A DNA stretch of 35,046 nt from Alistipes sp. (GTDB lineage: Bacteria; Bacteroidota; Bacteroidia; Bacteroidales; Rikenellaceae): NCBI GenBank assembly GCA_017465575.1, contig JAFTVX010000040.1, positions 1 through 35,046 on the forward strand, in the 5' to 3' direction. The position numbers and the translations under genes are program-made. The notes under the pieces were generated by a model. That model had not been told where the DNA came from. It ran no database searches and was given only the letters and a program-made list of their open reading frames with translations. Below, piece after piece: positions 17,740 to 25,962 of the stretch (positions are counted from its first letter, which is position 1; each line of letters begins with the position of its first letter).

Positions 17740-18210
17740 ATGCAGCGAATAGCAATGTTCCCAGGGTCATTCGACCCATTTACGCGCGGTCATAAGGCGG
17801 TTGTTGATGAGGCGTTGAGACTCTTCGACAGGGTCGTTATCGCCATTGGTCACAACACCCAGAAGCGTGGTTTGCTCACGGTTGATAAGCGCAAGGCACT
17901 TATCGAGCGAGCATTCGAGGGCGAGGAGCGAGTTACGGTCATCGCCTACTCATCACTTACGGGCGACGAGGCACGACGCATCGGAGCATCGGTAATCATT
18001 CGCAGTGCGCGCAACGCCCAAGACTTTGAGTATGAGCGCACCATAGCCCTTGCTAACCGTCATATCTTCCCCGAGATAGAGACCGTGGTGCTTATTGCGC
18101 CCGCCGAGATGGAGCATATATCGTCGTCGCTGGTGCGTGAGCTACACACCTTCAACCACTCGGTAGACGACCTACTGCCCGAGGGTATACGCCTCGAGGA
18201 TTACTTATAA
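17740..18210 (+). CDS. coaD: Phosphopantetheine adenylyltransferase
   Basis: This enzyme catalyses the penultimate step of coenzyme A synthesis, ATP plus 4'-phosphopantetheine to dephospho-CoA. The 156 residues start with the nucleotidyltransferase signature FPGSFDPFTRGH, whose TxGH is at 15-18, and end with the conserved SSSLVREL helix followed by a short tail. Length is typical. It begins a three-gene unit with lpxD (27-nt gap) and ruvC. Confidence 0.95.
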   Translation: MQRIAMFPGSFDPFTRGHKAVVDEALRLFDRVVIAIGHNTQKRGLLTVDKRKALIERAFEGEERVTVIAYSSLTGDEARRIGASVIIRSARNAQDFEYERTIALANRHIFPEIETVVLIAPAEMEHISSSLVRELHTFNHSVDDLLPEGIRLEDYL

Positions 18211-18237
18211 GGAAACGAAATAAACAAAAGACGCTAT

Positions 18238-19272
18238 ATGAAATTTACAGCAGAGATGATTGCCGGTCTTTTGGGCGGCGAAGTTGTTGGAGACAAGAGT
18301 GCCGAGGTCTCGACCGTATCCTCTATCGAGGGTGGCAAGGCGGGCTCGTTGGCATATTTGAGCAACCCAAAGTATGAGCAGTATATCTACACCACCGAGG
18401 CATCTATCGTCTTGGTAGGTAACGACTTCGAGCCTAAGGAAGAGATTAAGGCTACGCTAATCAAGGTGGCAGATGTCAACCAGTGCGTATTGTCGCTCTT
18501 GGAGATGTACAACGCATCACGCCCCCGAAAGCGAGGTATCTCGAAGCTCTCGTCGATTAACGACGAGGCAACGGTGGCCGAGGATTGCTATATTGGCGAC
18601 TTTACGGTCGTGGAGCGTGGCGCAAAGATTGGCGCAGGCGCAGAGATTTACCCCCAGTGCTACATCGGCGATGGTGTCGAGATTGGCGAGGGCACACGCC
18701 TCTACCCTGGCGTTAAGGTCTACGAGGGTTGCAAAATCGGCAAGAACTGCATCCTCCACGCTGGCGTTGTCATCGGCGCTGACGGCTTCGGCTTTGCACC
18801 CAAGGCCGACGGCACATTTGCCAAGATTCCGCAGTTGGGCAATGTCATCATCGAGGATAATGTTGAACTTGGCGCAAACACCTGTATCGACCGTGCCAAG
18901 ACCGACTCGACAATCATTCGCTCGGGCGTAAAATTGGATAACCTCATCCAGATTGGCCACAATGTCGAGATTGGCGCAAACACCGTGATGTCGGCACAGG
19001 TGGGCATCGCTGGCACCTCGAAGGTGGGTGCTAACTGCTTCGTGGCGGGTCAGGTGGGCGTTGCCGACCATGTAACCATCGGCAACCGTGTGCAGATAGG
19101 CTCAAAGTCGGGCATCGACAAAAATGTTCCCGATGGCGAGATTCGCTTTGGCTACCCCGCACTTCCCGGCTTGCAGTATCACCGTTCGTTTGCCGTATTC
19201 CGCCAGTTGCCCGATATGGCGCAGAAGATGCGTGAGTTGGAGAAGCGCCTAACGAAGGTTGAGGAGAAATAA
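18238..19272 (+). CDS. lpxD: UDP-3-O-acylglucosamine N-acyltransferase LpxD
   Basis: This enzyme transfers the second acyl chain in lipid A synthesis. The 344-residue protein has the N-terminal uridine-binding domain (about 1-100), then a left-handed beta-helix of hexapeptide repeats (about 105-310; [20 protein letters not shown] and others) with the catalytic histidine at H241 (QIGHN), and a C-terminal helix (about 320-344). Location is the cytoplasmic face of the inner membrane. It is followed after 2 nt by ruvC. Confidence 0.96.
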   Translation: MKFTAEMIAGLLGGEVVGDKSAEVSTVSSIEGGKAGSLAYLSNPKYEQYIYTTEASIVLVGNDFEPKEEIKATLIKVADVNQCVLSLLEMYNASRPRKRGISKLSSINDEATVAEDCYIGDFTVVERGAKIGAGAEIYPQCYIGDGVEIGEGTRLYPGVKVYEGCKIGKNCILHAGVVIGADGFGFAPKADGTFAKIPQLGNVIIEDNVELGANTCIDRAKTDSTIIRSGVKLDNLIQIGHNVEIGANTVMSAQVGIAGTSKVGANCFVAGQVGVADHVTIGNRVQIGSKSGIDKNVPDGEIRFGYPALPGLQYHRSFAVFRQLPDMAQKMRELEKRLTKVEEK

Positions 19273-19274
19273 AG

Positions 19275-19886
19275 GTGGATAAGCCTATGCGCATAATGGG
19301 CATCGACCCCGGCACCAACTATATGGGCTATGGCGTTATCGAGATTGTCGGTAACAAGCCTACCGCGTTGGTTATGGGCGAGATAGATATGCACAAGATA
19401 GGGGATGCGCACCAGAAGCTCCGCTATATCTTCGAGCGTGTGCGTAGCCTAACGGAGGAGTACCGCCCTACGGAGGTTGCCTTCGAGTCGCCCTTCTTTG
19501 GCGAGAATGTGCAGTCGATGCTTAAGCTTGGTCGTGCGCAGGGTGTGGCGATAGCTGCCGTGCTGAGTGCTACGGAGTCTACGCCCATTGCCGAGTATGC
19601 CCCCTCGCGTGTTAAGCAGGCGATAACGGGGCGTGGTCAGGCATCAAAGGAGCAGGTGGCGACGATGATAAACTCAATTCTCGGCACCGACTACCACCCG
19701 CGCAAGCTCGATGCTACCGACGGCACAGCCGTGGCGCTATGCCACTACTTCACGCTGAGCAACGCTCTTACGCGTGCCACAGCGGGCGAGAAGCGCAAGG
19801 GTTTGGGTGGCGACAGCAAGGCACGCCGAGGTAGCTCGTCGTGGGAGAAGTTCGTGGAGAGCAATCCCGACAGGGTTAAAAAGTGA
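19275..19886 (+). CDS. ruvC: Holliday junction resolvase RuvC
   Basis: This endonuclease resolves four-way DNA junctions. The acidic catalytic residues are visible in GIDPGTNYMG, FESPFFG and KLDATDGTAVA. The C-terminal ~35 residues are a basic tail (GEKRKGLGGDSKARRGSSS). Two starts are possible. GTG at 19275 has GAGGAG 8 nt before it, inside the end of lpxD. ATG at 19287 (MRIMGIDPG) has AAGGTGG upstream. I keep the longer frame but the difference is only four residues. The stop codon falls at the edge of repeat array A3. Confidence 0.93.
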   Translation: MDKPMRIMGIDPGTNYMGYGVIEIVGNKPTALVMGEIDMHKIGDAHQKLRYIFERVRSLTEEYRPTEVAFESPFFGENVQSMLKLGRAQGVAIAAVLSATESTPIAEYAPSRVKQAITGRGQASKEQVATMINSILGTDYHPRKLDATDGTAVALCHYFTLSNALTRATAGEKRKGLGGDSKARRGSSSWEKFVESNPDRVKK

Positions 19887-20004
19887 GCAATAGTAGAGAG
19901 TTTAAAGAGTTTAGGGAGAGTAAGGAGTTTAGGGATAAATGTTGGTAGCGCTTCACTAAATTCCCTAATTTCACTAAATTCCCTAAATTCCCTATCGACT
20001 GCGC
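19885..20004 (+). repeat. Palindromic iteron array A3 (~9-bp units)
   Basis: The left arm has units such as GTTTAAAGA, GTTTAGGGA and AGTAAGGA. The right arm has TTCACTAAA and TTCCCTAAA units repeated five times in 9-bp steps. They flank the central sequence ATGTTGGTAGCGCTT, and the arms pair imperfectly. The array begins on the ruvC stop codon. A near copy lies in opposite orientation at 21329-21427, and a related one with the same central loop at 31620-31728. Confidence 0.85.
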
Positions 20005-20041
20005 AAAAAGAACAAACAATCAACTAAAACCAAAAAGCAAT

Positions 20042-21085
20042 ATGAAGAAATTATTTATCGCATTGTGCTCGGCCGCGATGTTTGCAGCGTGTGGCACCGC
20101 AACCAACAACACCATCACCATCACTGGTGATCTCTCTACTGCCGAGCGTACCGAGGCTGGCGCAACCATCGAGTTGCGCGTAGCAGGTGCCGAGGAGGCT
20201 TTGGCATCGGCTACCCTCGACGAGAACAAGTGCTTCACCATGGAGGCCGCTGTTCCCGTTGACCAGTTTGCAAACATCGTTGTCGATGGTCGCCCCTCAG
20301 CAACTATCGCACTCGATGGCAGCGACCTTACCATCAAGTACGACGCCGAGAATGAGCGCCTCGATGTTGAGGGCTCACCCCTTCAGGACAAGGTGGCAGA
20401 GGCTATGAATGGTCTTATCGCCATCGTCTACACCGACACCCCCGAGGGTGGCGAGGAGCCTGCCCCCTATGTTGAGAAGGTCATCGTGGAGAATGCCGAC
20501 AACCTCGTTTCGGTATATATGTTGCAGTATTTCAATATGTTCAGCGAGGATACCGCCCGCTTTGTTGAGCTCTTCAACCTTATCGACACCCGCTTCGAGG
20601 GCGTAGCACTCTACGACGAGTACAAGGCACAGGTTGCCAATGCCAAGAACACCACTATCGGTGCCGACCTCGTTGACATCACCCTCTTCAACACAGAGGG
20701 CGTTGAGGTATCTGTTTCGTCACTCTTGGCTGAGGGCAAGTGGGTACTTGTTGACTTCTGGGCTACCTGGTGCGGTCCTTGCCGTGGCGAGATTCCCCAC
20801 CTTGTTGCTGCATACGAGAAGTTCGCACCCAAGGGTCTGGAGATCTATGGCGTATCGTATGACCGCCCTGGCACCGAGGAGCGCTGGAAGCAGTTTATTG
20901 CCGACAATGGTATGGCTTGGGTAAATGTTTGGGGTTGCAACGCCGAGGGCGAGTGGGAGGCTGGAAAGCCTTACAATGTGAACTCTATCCCCGCAAACTT
21001 CCTCTTCTCACCCGAGGGTAAGCTCGTAGCGAAGAATTTGCGTGGCGAGGAGATTGAGAAAATCCTTGCAGAGCATATTCAGTAA
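20042..21085 (+). CDS. TlpA-like thioredoxin lipoprotein with DUF4369 domain
   Basis: The 347-residue protein has a lipoprotein signal with lipobox FAAC (C17), an N-terminal DUF4369-like beta domain (about 23-130), a helical linker, and a C-terminal TlpA/AhpC-type thioredoxin domain (about 205-347). The active site is WCGPC (residues 243-247), in DFWATWCGPCRGE. This architecture is common in Bacteroidetes and serves disulfide reduction in the periplasm, perhaps for cytochrome or secreted-protein maturation. The exact partner is unknown. The gene and the tRNA after it are bracketed by the inverted arrays A3 and A4. Confidence 0.92.
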   Translation: MKKLFIALCSAAMFAACGTATNNTITITGDLSTAERTEAGATIELRVAGAEEALASATLDENKCFTMEAAVPVDQFANIVVDGRPSATIALDGSDLTIKYDAENERLDVEGSPLQDKVAEAMNGLIAIVYTDTPEGGEEPAPYVEKVIVENADNLVSVYMLQYFNMFSEDTARFVELFNLIDTRFEGVALYDEYKAQVANAKNTTIGADLVDITLFNTEGVEVSVSSLLAEGKWVLVDFWATWCGPCRGEIPHLVAAYEKFAPKGLEIYGVSYDRPGTEERWKQFIADNGMAWVNVWGCNAEGEWEAGKPYNVNSIPANFLFSPEGKLVAKNLRGEEIEKILAEHIQ

Positions 21086-21112
21086 TCTACTGATTATCAG
21101 CTGGTAGCGCAA

Positions 21113-21140
21113 GCGACGGCTTCGGCCGTCGCTTTTTTTT
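21113..21140 (+). terminator. Terminator after the TlpA-like gene
   Basis: GCGACGGC (21113-21120), loop TTCG, GCCGTCGC (21125-21132), then eight T. This is a perfect UUCG-capped intrinsic terminator. Confidence 0.95.
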
Positions 21141-21160
21141 GAAAAATAATTGCAAAAATA

Positions 21161-21192
21161 TTTGCACAGATAAAAAATTTGCTCTACATTTG
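21161..21192 (+). promoter_or_regulatory. Promoter of tRNA-Arg
   Basis: TTTG (21161-21164), 20 nt, then TACATTTG (21185-21192) exactly matches the Bacteroidetes consensus. The tRNA begins 22 nt after the -7 box. Confidence 0.85.
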
Positions 21193-21213
21193 CACTCGCA
21201 AAACGAAAGAAAT

Positions 21214-21287
21214 GGCTCCGTAGCTCAACTGAATAGAGTACTTGACTACGGATCAAGCGGTTACAGGTTTGAATCCTGTCGGAGTCA
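21214..21287 (+). tRNA. tRNA-Arg (anticodon ACG)
   Basis: This is a 74-nt cloverleaf. The acceptor stem GGCTCCG pairs with CGGAGTC (one G-U), with discriminator A at 21287. The D arm contains TAGCTC, and the anticodon stem is CTTGA/TCAAG with loop CTACGGA and anticodon ACG at 21248-21250. The T arm is CAGGTTTGAATCCTG. CCA is not encoded. A34 is expected to be converted to inosine so that CGU, CGC and CGA are read. Confidence 0.96.
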
Positions 21288-21290
21288 CTC

Positions 21291-21326
21291 AAGGCGATAA
21301 CGAAAGTTATCGCCTTTTCTTTTTTT
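21291..21326 (+). terminator. Terminator of tRNA-Arg
   Basis: AAGGCGATAAC (21291-21301), GAAA tetraloop, GTTATCGCCTT (21306-21316), then a T-rich run. It starts 3 nt after the tRNA. Confidence 0.95.
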
Positions 21327-21328
21327 AG

Positions 21329-21427
21329 CGCAGTCGAATAGGGAATTTAGGGAAGTTAGTGAAATTAGGGAATTTATCCTTAAACTCCTTACTCTCCCTA
21401 AACTCTTTAAACTCTCTACTATTGCTC
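21329..21427 (-). repeat. Palindromic iteron array A4, inverted near-copy of A3
   Basis: Read on the minus strand this matches A3 almost base for base, including the flanks (CTACTATTGCTC at one end, GCGCAGTCGA at the other). The difference is a deletion of about 20 nt that removes the central GGTAGCGCTT segment, plus a few substitutions. The pair forms a ~1.4-kb inverted bracket around the TlpA-like gene and tRNA-Arg. Confidence 0.85.
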
Positions 21428-21491
21428 ATTGCTAATTGCTCATTTCTCATTGCTAATTAAAAAAAAGAAAGGTTGCTCATTGCTAATTGGA
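21422..21491. repeat. Short direct repeats of a TTGCTCATTGCTAATT type
   Basis: CATTGCTAATT or close variants recur at about 21427, 21449 and 21479, with TTGCTCATT between them. The last unit supplies the TTG of the -33 element of the B12 operon promoter. Confidence 0.6.
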
Positions 21492-21509
21492 TTTTTATTT
21501 CTATCTTTG
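21480..21509 (+). promoter_or_regulatory. Promoter of the cobalamin uptake operon
   Basis: TTG (21480-21482), 19 nt, then TATCTTTG (21502-21509). Transcription would start just ahead of the riboswitch aptamer. Confidence 0.7.
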
Positions 21510-21517
21510 CAAAAGTA

Positions 21518-21700
21518 TTGGTTCTCGGAGGTTTTGCTAAGCCTTATGAGATTAAAAGGGAATCGGGTGAAAATCCCGGACAGTTCCCGCTGCTGTAATT
21601 CTCAAGAGTGTCTGCGACATCATTTAGCCACTGGCCATTGGGCTGGGAAGGCTTCGCAGAAGGAGATAAGTCAGAAGACCTGCCAAGCGTTTACAACGAG
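21518..21700 (+). promoter_or_regulatory. Cobalamin (B12) riboswitch
   Basis: The conserved AdoCbl-riboswitch core is present in order: GGGAATCGGGTGAAAATCCC (from 21558), then GGACAGTTCCCGCTGCTGTAA (to about 21598), GCCACTG (21616-21622), TGGGAAGG (21644-21651) and the B12 box AAGTCAGAAGACCTGCC (21668-21684). B12 binding normally lowers expression of the downstream genes. About 200 nt between the aptamer and the first ATG (to 21907) should hold the expression platform. I see no clear intrinsic terminator there, so sequestration of the start region is more likely. Confidence 0.95.
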
Positions 21701-21907
21701 ATTGTGCCTGCGGCGAATGGGCAAGTCTGCGACTGAAAATTTTTCAGGTATTATATATTATAGGTATAGCCCGTGGAGGAGCATTGTATTCTTGCCATTG
21801 GTCTATCTCACCGAAGCCTGATATCATTTAGTCCCACCCAAGTCCATAAGCCAAGAACGCTCGTTTGTGTAAAAGTTTACGGAGAATGACCTTTTAACAA
21901 ACATTTT

Positions 21908-23152
21908 ATGAGAAAGCAAATTTTCTTGGCTCTCGGCGTAGTAGCTATGCTGACAGCATTGGTAGGTTGCTCGTACGACGACGGAGCAATCTGGGACAAG
22001 TTCACAGAACTCGAAGAGGAGATTGACCAAAACCGCGAGGACATTGAGACCCTTACGGCACTGATGGATGCTCTTAGCGCGGGCAAGGTAATCATCTCGA
22101 CCGAGACAACAGACGAGGGCGTGGTGCTCACATTTAGCGACGGCTCAAAGGTAACAATTCGCAATGGCGAGAACGGCAAAGATGGTGCTGACGGCAAGGA
22201 TGGCAAAGATGGCGTAGACGGCAAAGATGGCGTAGACGGTACTGACGGTAAGGACGGCAAAGACGGCGACTCGATGTTTGAGTCTGTCGAGGAGACCGAG
22301 ACCGAGGTTATCATCACCCTCACCGATGGTCGTGTAATTCGTCTGCCTAAGGCTGGCTCGGAGGGCGAAGGTGGCTCGGAGGGCGAGACATACACCCTGC
22401 GCACTCTATCGTTTGAGGATGCAGATGCTAAATTTGCAGGCTACACCCTCTATGGCGGTGCTGAGATTAACACTTGGAGCGACCTAATCGACGATATGCA
22501 GTATGGTGGCTCGTTGACCTACACCGACTATGTAACAGATGTATACTACTGGTACGACGAGGGCAACACCGAGCTATTCCACTCGTTCGAAACTCCCCTC
22601 TGGGGTGGCGGTCATGTAGTTTCGAACTACATTATCGAGGATTATGAGACACTCCCCGAGGGCTACTACGGCTGGTATGAGTTGCAGATGGCAAACCCCA
22701 TCGGTGGCAACAATGGCTCTGCAAACTTTGCGGTACACAATGGTTATAGCGACTTCTTCAACTCGCAGATTTACGATGCTTCGTTGCAGACCTTGGAGTT
22801 TGCTGATGGCGTAGAGCGTGTTATTGACCATATGTATGTTACGAACACCTGCTATGTACTCAACTCGCTTACTTATGGCGATGGCTTCAACAGCCCCGCA
22901 ACGGAGAGCACCTATGTCAAGATTGTTGCCTATGGCTACAACGCCGCTGACGAGGAGACCGGCTCGGTAGAGTTTGCGCTCTGCGAGAATGGCGTATTGG
23001 TTACCGAGTGGACAAAGTGGGATTTGTCATCGTTGGGCAAGGTCGCAAAGGTTGCCTTTAACTTCTCGGCATCCGAGGACCAGATAGGCTCTTATGGTCT
23101 GAACTGCCCCGCCTACTTCGCCTACGACGATGTTGCGGTACGCTGGGAATAG
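21908..23152 (+). CDS. Surface lipoprotein with collagen-like repeats and DUF4465-like domain
   Basis: The 414-residue protein opens with a lipoprotein signal (C21, followed by SYDDGA, an acidic surface-export-type tail). A short coiled coil and beta segment resemble the DUF4988 N-terminal module (about 27-85). Twelve Gly-X-Asp-type triplets follow (glycine at 87, 90 and on to 120), then a second beta segment (EVIITLTDGRVIRLP). The C-terminal ~250 residues look like DUF4465, including GGGHVVSNYI, GYYGWYELQ, FAVHNGYSD and the end CPAYFAYDDVAVRWE. It is the first gene after the B12 riboswitch, so a role in corrinoid capture or delivery is inferred. DUF4465 itself has no proven activity that I can cite. 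Confidence 0.8.
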   Translation: MRKQIFLALGVVAMLTALVGCSYDDGAIWDKFTELEEEIDQNREDIETLTALMDALSAGKVIISTETTDEGVVLTFSDGSKVTIRNGENGKDGADGKDGKDGVDGKDGVDGTDGKDGKDGDSMFESVEETETEVIITLTDGRVIRLPKAGSEGEGGSEGETYTLRTLSFEDADAKFAGYTLYGGAEINTWSDLIDDMQYGGSLTYTDYVTDVYYWYDEGNTELFHSFETPLWGGGHVVSNYIIEDYETLPEGYYGWYELQMANPIGGNNGSANFAVHNGYSDFFNSQIYDASLQTLEFADGVERVIDHMYVTNTCYVLNSLTYGDGFNSPATESTYVKIVAYGYNAADEETGSVEFALCENGVLVTEWTKWDLSSLGKVAKVAFNFSASEDQIGSYGLNCPAYFAYDDVAVRWE

Positions 23153-23189
23153 AGTTTTGTCGAGGCACAAATAGCCTCAAACAACGAAT

Positions 23190-24893
23190 ATGAGACGATT
23201 TTTAGAGTTTATTTTTTTAAGTGTGTTGGCAATCATCACCTCGTCGTGTAACCGCGACGAGGTGTTGACCGCCGATCTGCCCGAGATTATCATCGAGGGC
23301 GATGGCATATATAGCGTAGCGGTTGGCGAGGAGATACGCCTTGCCCCCGACTACCGCAATGCCGATGATGCAACCTTCGAGTGGCGCATTGGCGACGATG
23401 TAGTGGGCACCGAGCGTGCTTATGTATTTATGGCAGAGGAGGCTGGCGAGGTCTATATCACAATCACGGTAACCACCGATGCTGGCAACGACACGGAGGA
23501 GCTGCGGATCGATGTTACGGAGCCCGACACCCCCGCAATCGACATTGCGATGGAGGATATCACCGTTGCTGTGGGCTACAAGCAGACCATCACAGCCACC
23601 GTGCGCAAGACCGAGCACGAGTGCGAGATACGATGGACAGTCAACGACGAGGAGGTAGCCACCGATGTCGATAGTTATGAGTTCGAGGCGACCGAGGTGG
23701 GCACATACCGCATCGTGGCAACAGCCACCAACCCCCACGGCGAGGCGAGCGACAGCGTAACCATCGAGGTAGTCAATGCCGAGGACCTCGACCTTATCTA
23801 TGAGTTTGAGGCGACCGAATACCACATTACCGAGGGTCGCACACTCATTATTCGCCCTTCCGCGATTAACAAGAGCGAGGGCGTAACATTCCTTTGGATA
23901 TTAGATGGCGAGGAGCAGGGTGCAAATACGAATATGCCCCACTTCCTCTTTAACTCTTCGGAGGTTGGCAAGCACACCCTCGAAGTTAAGGCCACAACAT
24001 ATATCAACACCCCTATCGAGGTTAGCCACACCTTCAGCGTGGAGGTTATCGAGGAGGGCAAATATCGTCGTGAGCGCACCGCAACCTCGGCAAGCGTATT
24101 TAGCCGTGTTGTGGAGTATCTGCCCGCACCTGGTCAGTTTATTGGCGATACGAAGACTGGCGGTTTCACAGGCGAGGAGCTTACCGCAGAGGATGCCCGC
24201 ATCTATGCCGAGGAGCGTCTACACCAAAATAATTGGGTATCGCTCGGCGCATTTGGTGGCTCTATTGTCGTGGTGTTCGACCACAGCATCGCCAACAACG
24301 ACGACTACGACTTCGCCATCAAGGGCAATTCGTTCGATGGCTCGTCGGAGCCAGGCATTGTATGGGTTATGCAGGATGAGAATGGCAACGGCCTTGCCGA
24401 CGATACATGGTATGAGTTGAAGGGCTCGGAGACGGGCAAGGGCTCGACATATCAAGACTATGAGGTGACCTACTACCGCCCTATATCGTCGGGCATGCCA
24501 GTAGCGTGGAGCGACAATAAGGGTGGCAGTGGCACGATAGACTACCTCTCTTCGTTCCACAACCAGCCTTCGTACTACCCCACTTGGATTGGGGCAGATA
24601 GCTACACCCTTCGCGGCACACGCCTCGAAGCTCGCAACTACGATAAGTCGGGCAATGGCTCTATGTGGGTGCAGCCCGCCTACGACTGGGGCTATGCCGA
24701 CAACTATTCGGAGCGCGATTGTGTGGATGCCGAGAATAGCTTCGATATCTCGAACGCCATAGACATCCTCGGCAAGCCCATCGAGTTGGAGTATATCGAC
24801 TTTGTGAAGGTGCAGTCGGCGGTGCAGTCGAAGAGTGGTTGGTTGGGCGAGCTCTCGACCGAGGTGTGCAACTTTGTAGAAATCGTAAAGTAA
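23190..24893 (+). CDS. PKD/Ig-repeat surface lipoprotein of the B12 operon
   Basis: 567 residues with a lipoprotein signal (C20 followed by NRDEV). Three consecutive Ig/PKD-like domains follow (about 30-110, 115-195, 205-290), each with the WxxxxxxV / G-YxxxVTA pattern. The C-terminal domain (about 300-567) contains GAFGGSIVVVFDHSI, DFAIKGNSFDGSSEPGIVWV and DDTWYELKGSE, and is probably a jelly-roll-type fold. Proteins with this C-terminal domain occur beside btuB genes in gut Bacteroidetes. It may correspond to a BtuH-type B12-binding lipoprotein, but I cannot confirm that from sequence alone. The gaps to its neighbours (37 nt and 10 nt) indicate one operon. Confidence 0.78.
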   Translation: MRRFLEFIFLSVLAIITSSCNRDEVLTADLPEIIIEGDGIYSVAVGEEIRLAPDYRNADDATFEWRIGDDVVGTERAYVFMAEEAGEVYITITVTTDAGNDTEELRIDVTEPDTPAIDIAMEDITVAVGYKQTITATVRKTEHECEIRWTVNDEEVATDVDSYEFEATEVGTYRIVATATNPHGEASDSVTIEVVNAEDLDLIYEFEATEYHITEGRTLIIRPSAINKSEGVTFLWILDGEEQGANTNMPHFLFNSSEVGKHTLEVKATTYINTPIEVSHTFSVEVIEEGKYRRERTATSASVFSRVVEYLPAPGQFIGDTKTGGFTGEELTAEDARIYAEERLHQNNWVSLGAFGGSIVVVFDHSIANNDDYDFAIKGNSFDGSSEPGIVWVMQDENGNGLADDTWYELKGSETGKGSTYQDYEVTYYRPISSGMPVAWSDNKGGSGTIDYLSSFHNQPSYYPTWIGADSYTLRGTRLEARNYDKSGNGSMWVQPAYDWGYADNYSERDCVDAENSFDISNAIDILGKPIELEYIDFVKVQSAVQSKSGWLGELSTEVCNFVEIVK

Positions 24894-24903
24894 GGCTCAC
24901 AAT

Positions 24904-25962
24904 ATGAGGTGGTTGTTGTTAATATTTTCGTTGCTTACCGTGGGTTGTATGGAGTGGGACTACGGCTTGGAGGAGGATTTCGATATATCTACCTCGGAGC
25001 GTGGCCTCTTTATCTGCAACGAGGGCAACTTCCAGTATGGCAACGCCACACTCTCGTACTACGACCCCACGACAAAAAGGGTCGAAAACGAGATTTTCTA
25101 CCGTGCTAACGCTATGAAGTTGGGCGATGTTGCGCAGTCGATGATTATCCACAACGGCATCGGCTGGGTGGTGGTCAACAACTCGCATGTGGTATTCGCT
25201 ATCGATCCCACAACCTTCAAGGAGGTGGGGCGTATCACAGGTCTTACCTCGCCCCGCTATATCCACTTCATTTCGGACGATAAGGCATATATCACACAGA
25301 TTTGGGACAACCGCATATTTATCGTAAACCCTAAGCGTTATGAGATTACGGGTTATATCGAGGTGCCAAATATGACCTCCGAGCAGGGCTCTACGGAGCA
25401 GATGGTGCAACTCGGCAAGTACCTATATGTAAACTGCTGGTCGTACCAAAACCGACTGCTTAAAGTCGACACCGAGACAGATAAAATCGTTGCCGAGTTG
25501 GAGGTGGGCATACAGCCTACATCGCTCGCCTTGGACTGCAACGGCAAGCTCTGGACAGTAACCGACGGTGGCTACGAAGGCTCACCCTACGGCTACGAAG
25601 CACCCTCGCTATACCGCATCGACCCCGAGAGCTTCACTATCGAGAAGCAGTTTAGCTTCAAAAAGGGCGATGCACCCTCCGAGGTGCAGATAAATGGTCG
25701 TGGCGACACCCTCTACTGGATTAACGATGATATTTGGTCGATGTCGGTGGATGCCGACAGAGTCCCCGTGCGCCCATTCCTCGATAGTCGTGGCACGATA
25801 TACTACGGTCTTACGGTCGACCCTACGACCGACGAGGTATATATCGCCGATGCTGTGGACTACACACAGCAGGGCAAAATCTATCGTTATAGCGCCTCGG
25901 GAGAACTTATCGACGAGTTTTATGTGGGCATTATTCCCGGAGCATTTTGTTGGAAAGAGTGA
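24904..25962 (+). CDS. BtuG-like beta-propeller lipoprotein (surface B12 capture)
   Basis: 352 residues with a lipoprotein signal (C15) and an acidic stretch after it (MEWDYGLEEDFD). The remainder is repeated beta-propeller blades of the YncE/DUF5074 kind (VVVNNSHVVFAIDPTTFKEV, FIVNPKRYEITGYIEV, LLKVDTETDKIVAELEVG, GKLWTVTDGG and YRIDPESFTIEK). BtuG is the seven-bladed surface propeller that binds cobalamin tightly and hands it to BtuB. The length, order and coupling with a TonB-dependent receptor gene fit that role. Its stop codon TGA overlaps the ATG of the receptor by one base, so the two are translationally coupled. Confidence 0.85.
   Translation: MRWLLLIFSLLTVGCMEWDYGLEEDFDISTSERGLFICNEGNFQYGNATLSYYDPTTKRVENEIFYRANAMKLGDVAQSMIIHNGIGWVVVNNSHVVFAIDPTTFKEVGRITGLTSPRYIHFISDDKAYITQIWDNRIFIVNPKRYEITGYIEVPNMTSEQGSTEQMVQLGKYLYVNCWSYQNRLLKVDTETDKIVAELEVGIQPTSLALDCNGKLWTVTDGGYEGSPYGYEAPSLYRIDPESFTIEKQFSFKKGDAPSEVQINGRGDTLYWINDDIWSMSVDADRVPVRPFLDSRGTIYYGLTVDPTTDEVYIADAVDYTQQGKIYRYSASGELIDEFYVGIIPGAFCWKE

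Noticed and set aside
21429-21821. 130-codon open frame across the cobalamin riboswitch
   Set aside because: It runs through the promoter and conserved aptamer blocks and has no protein features.
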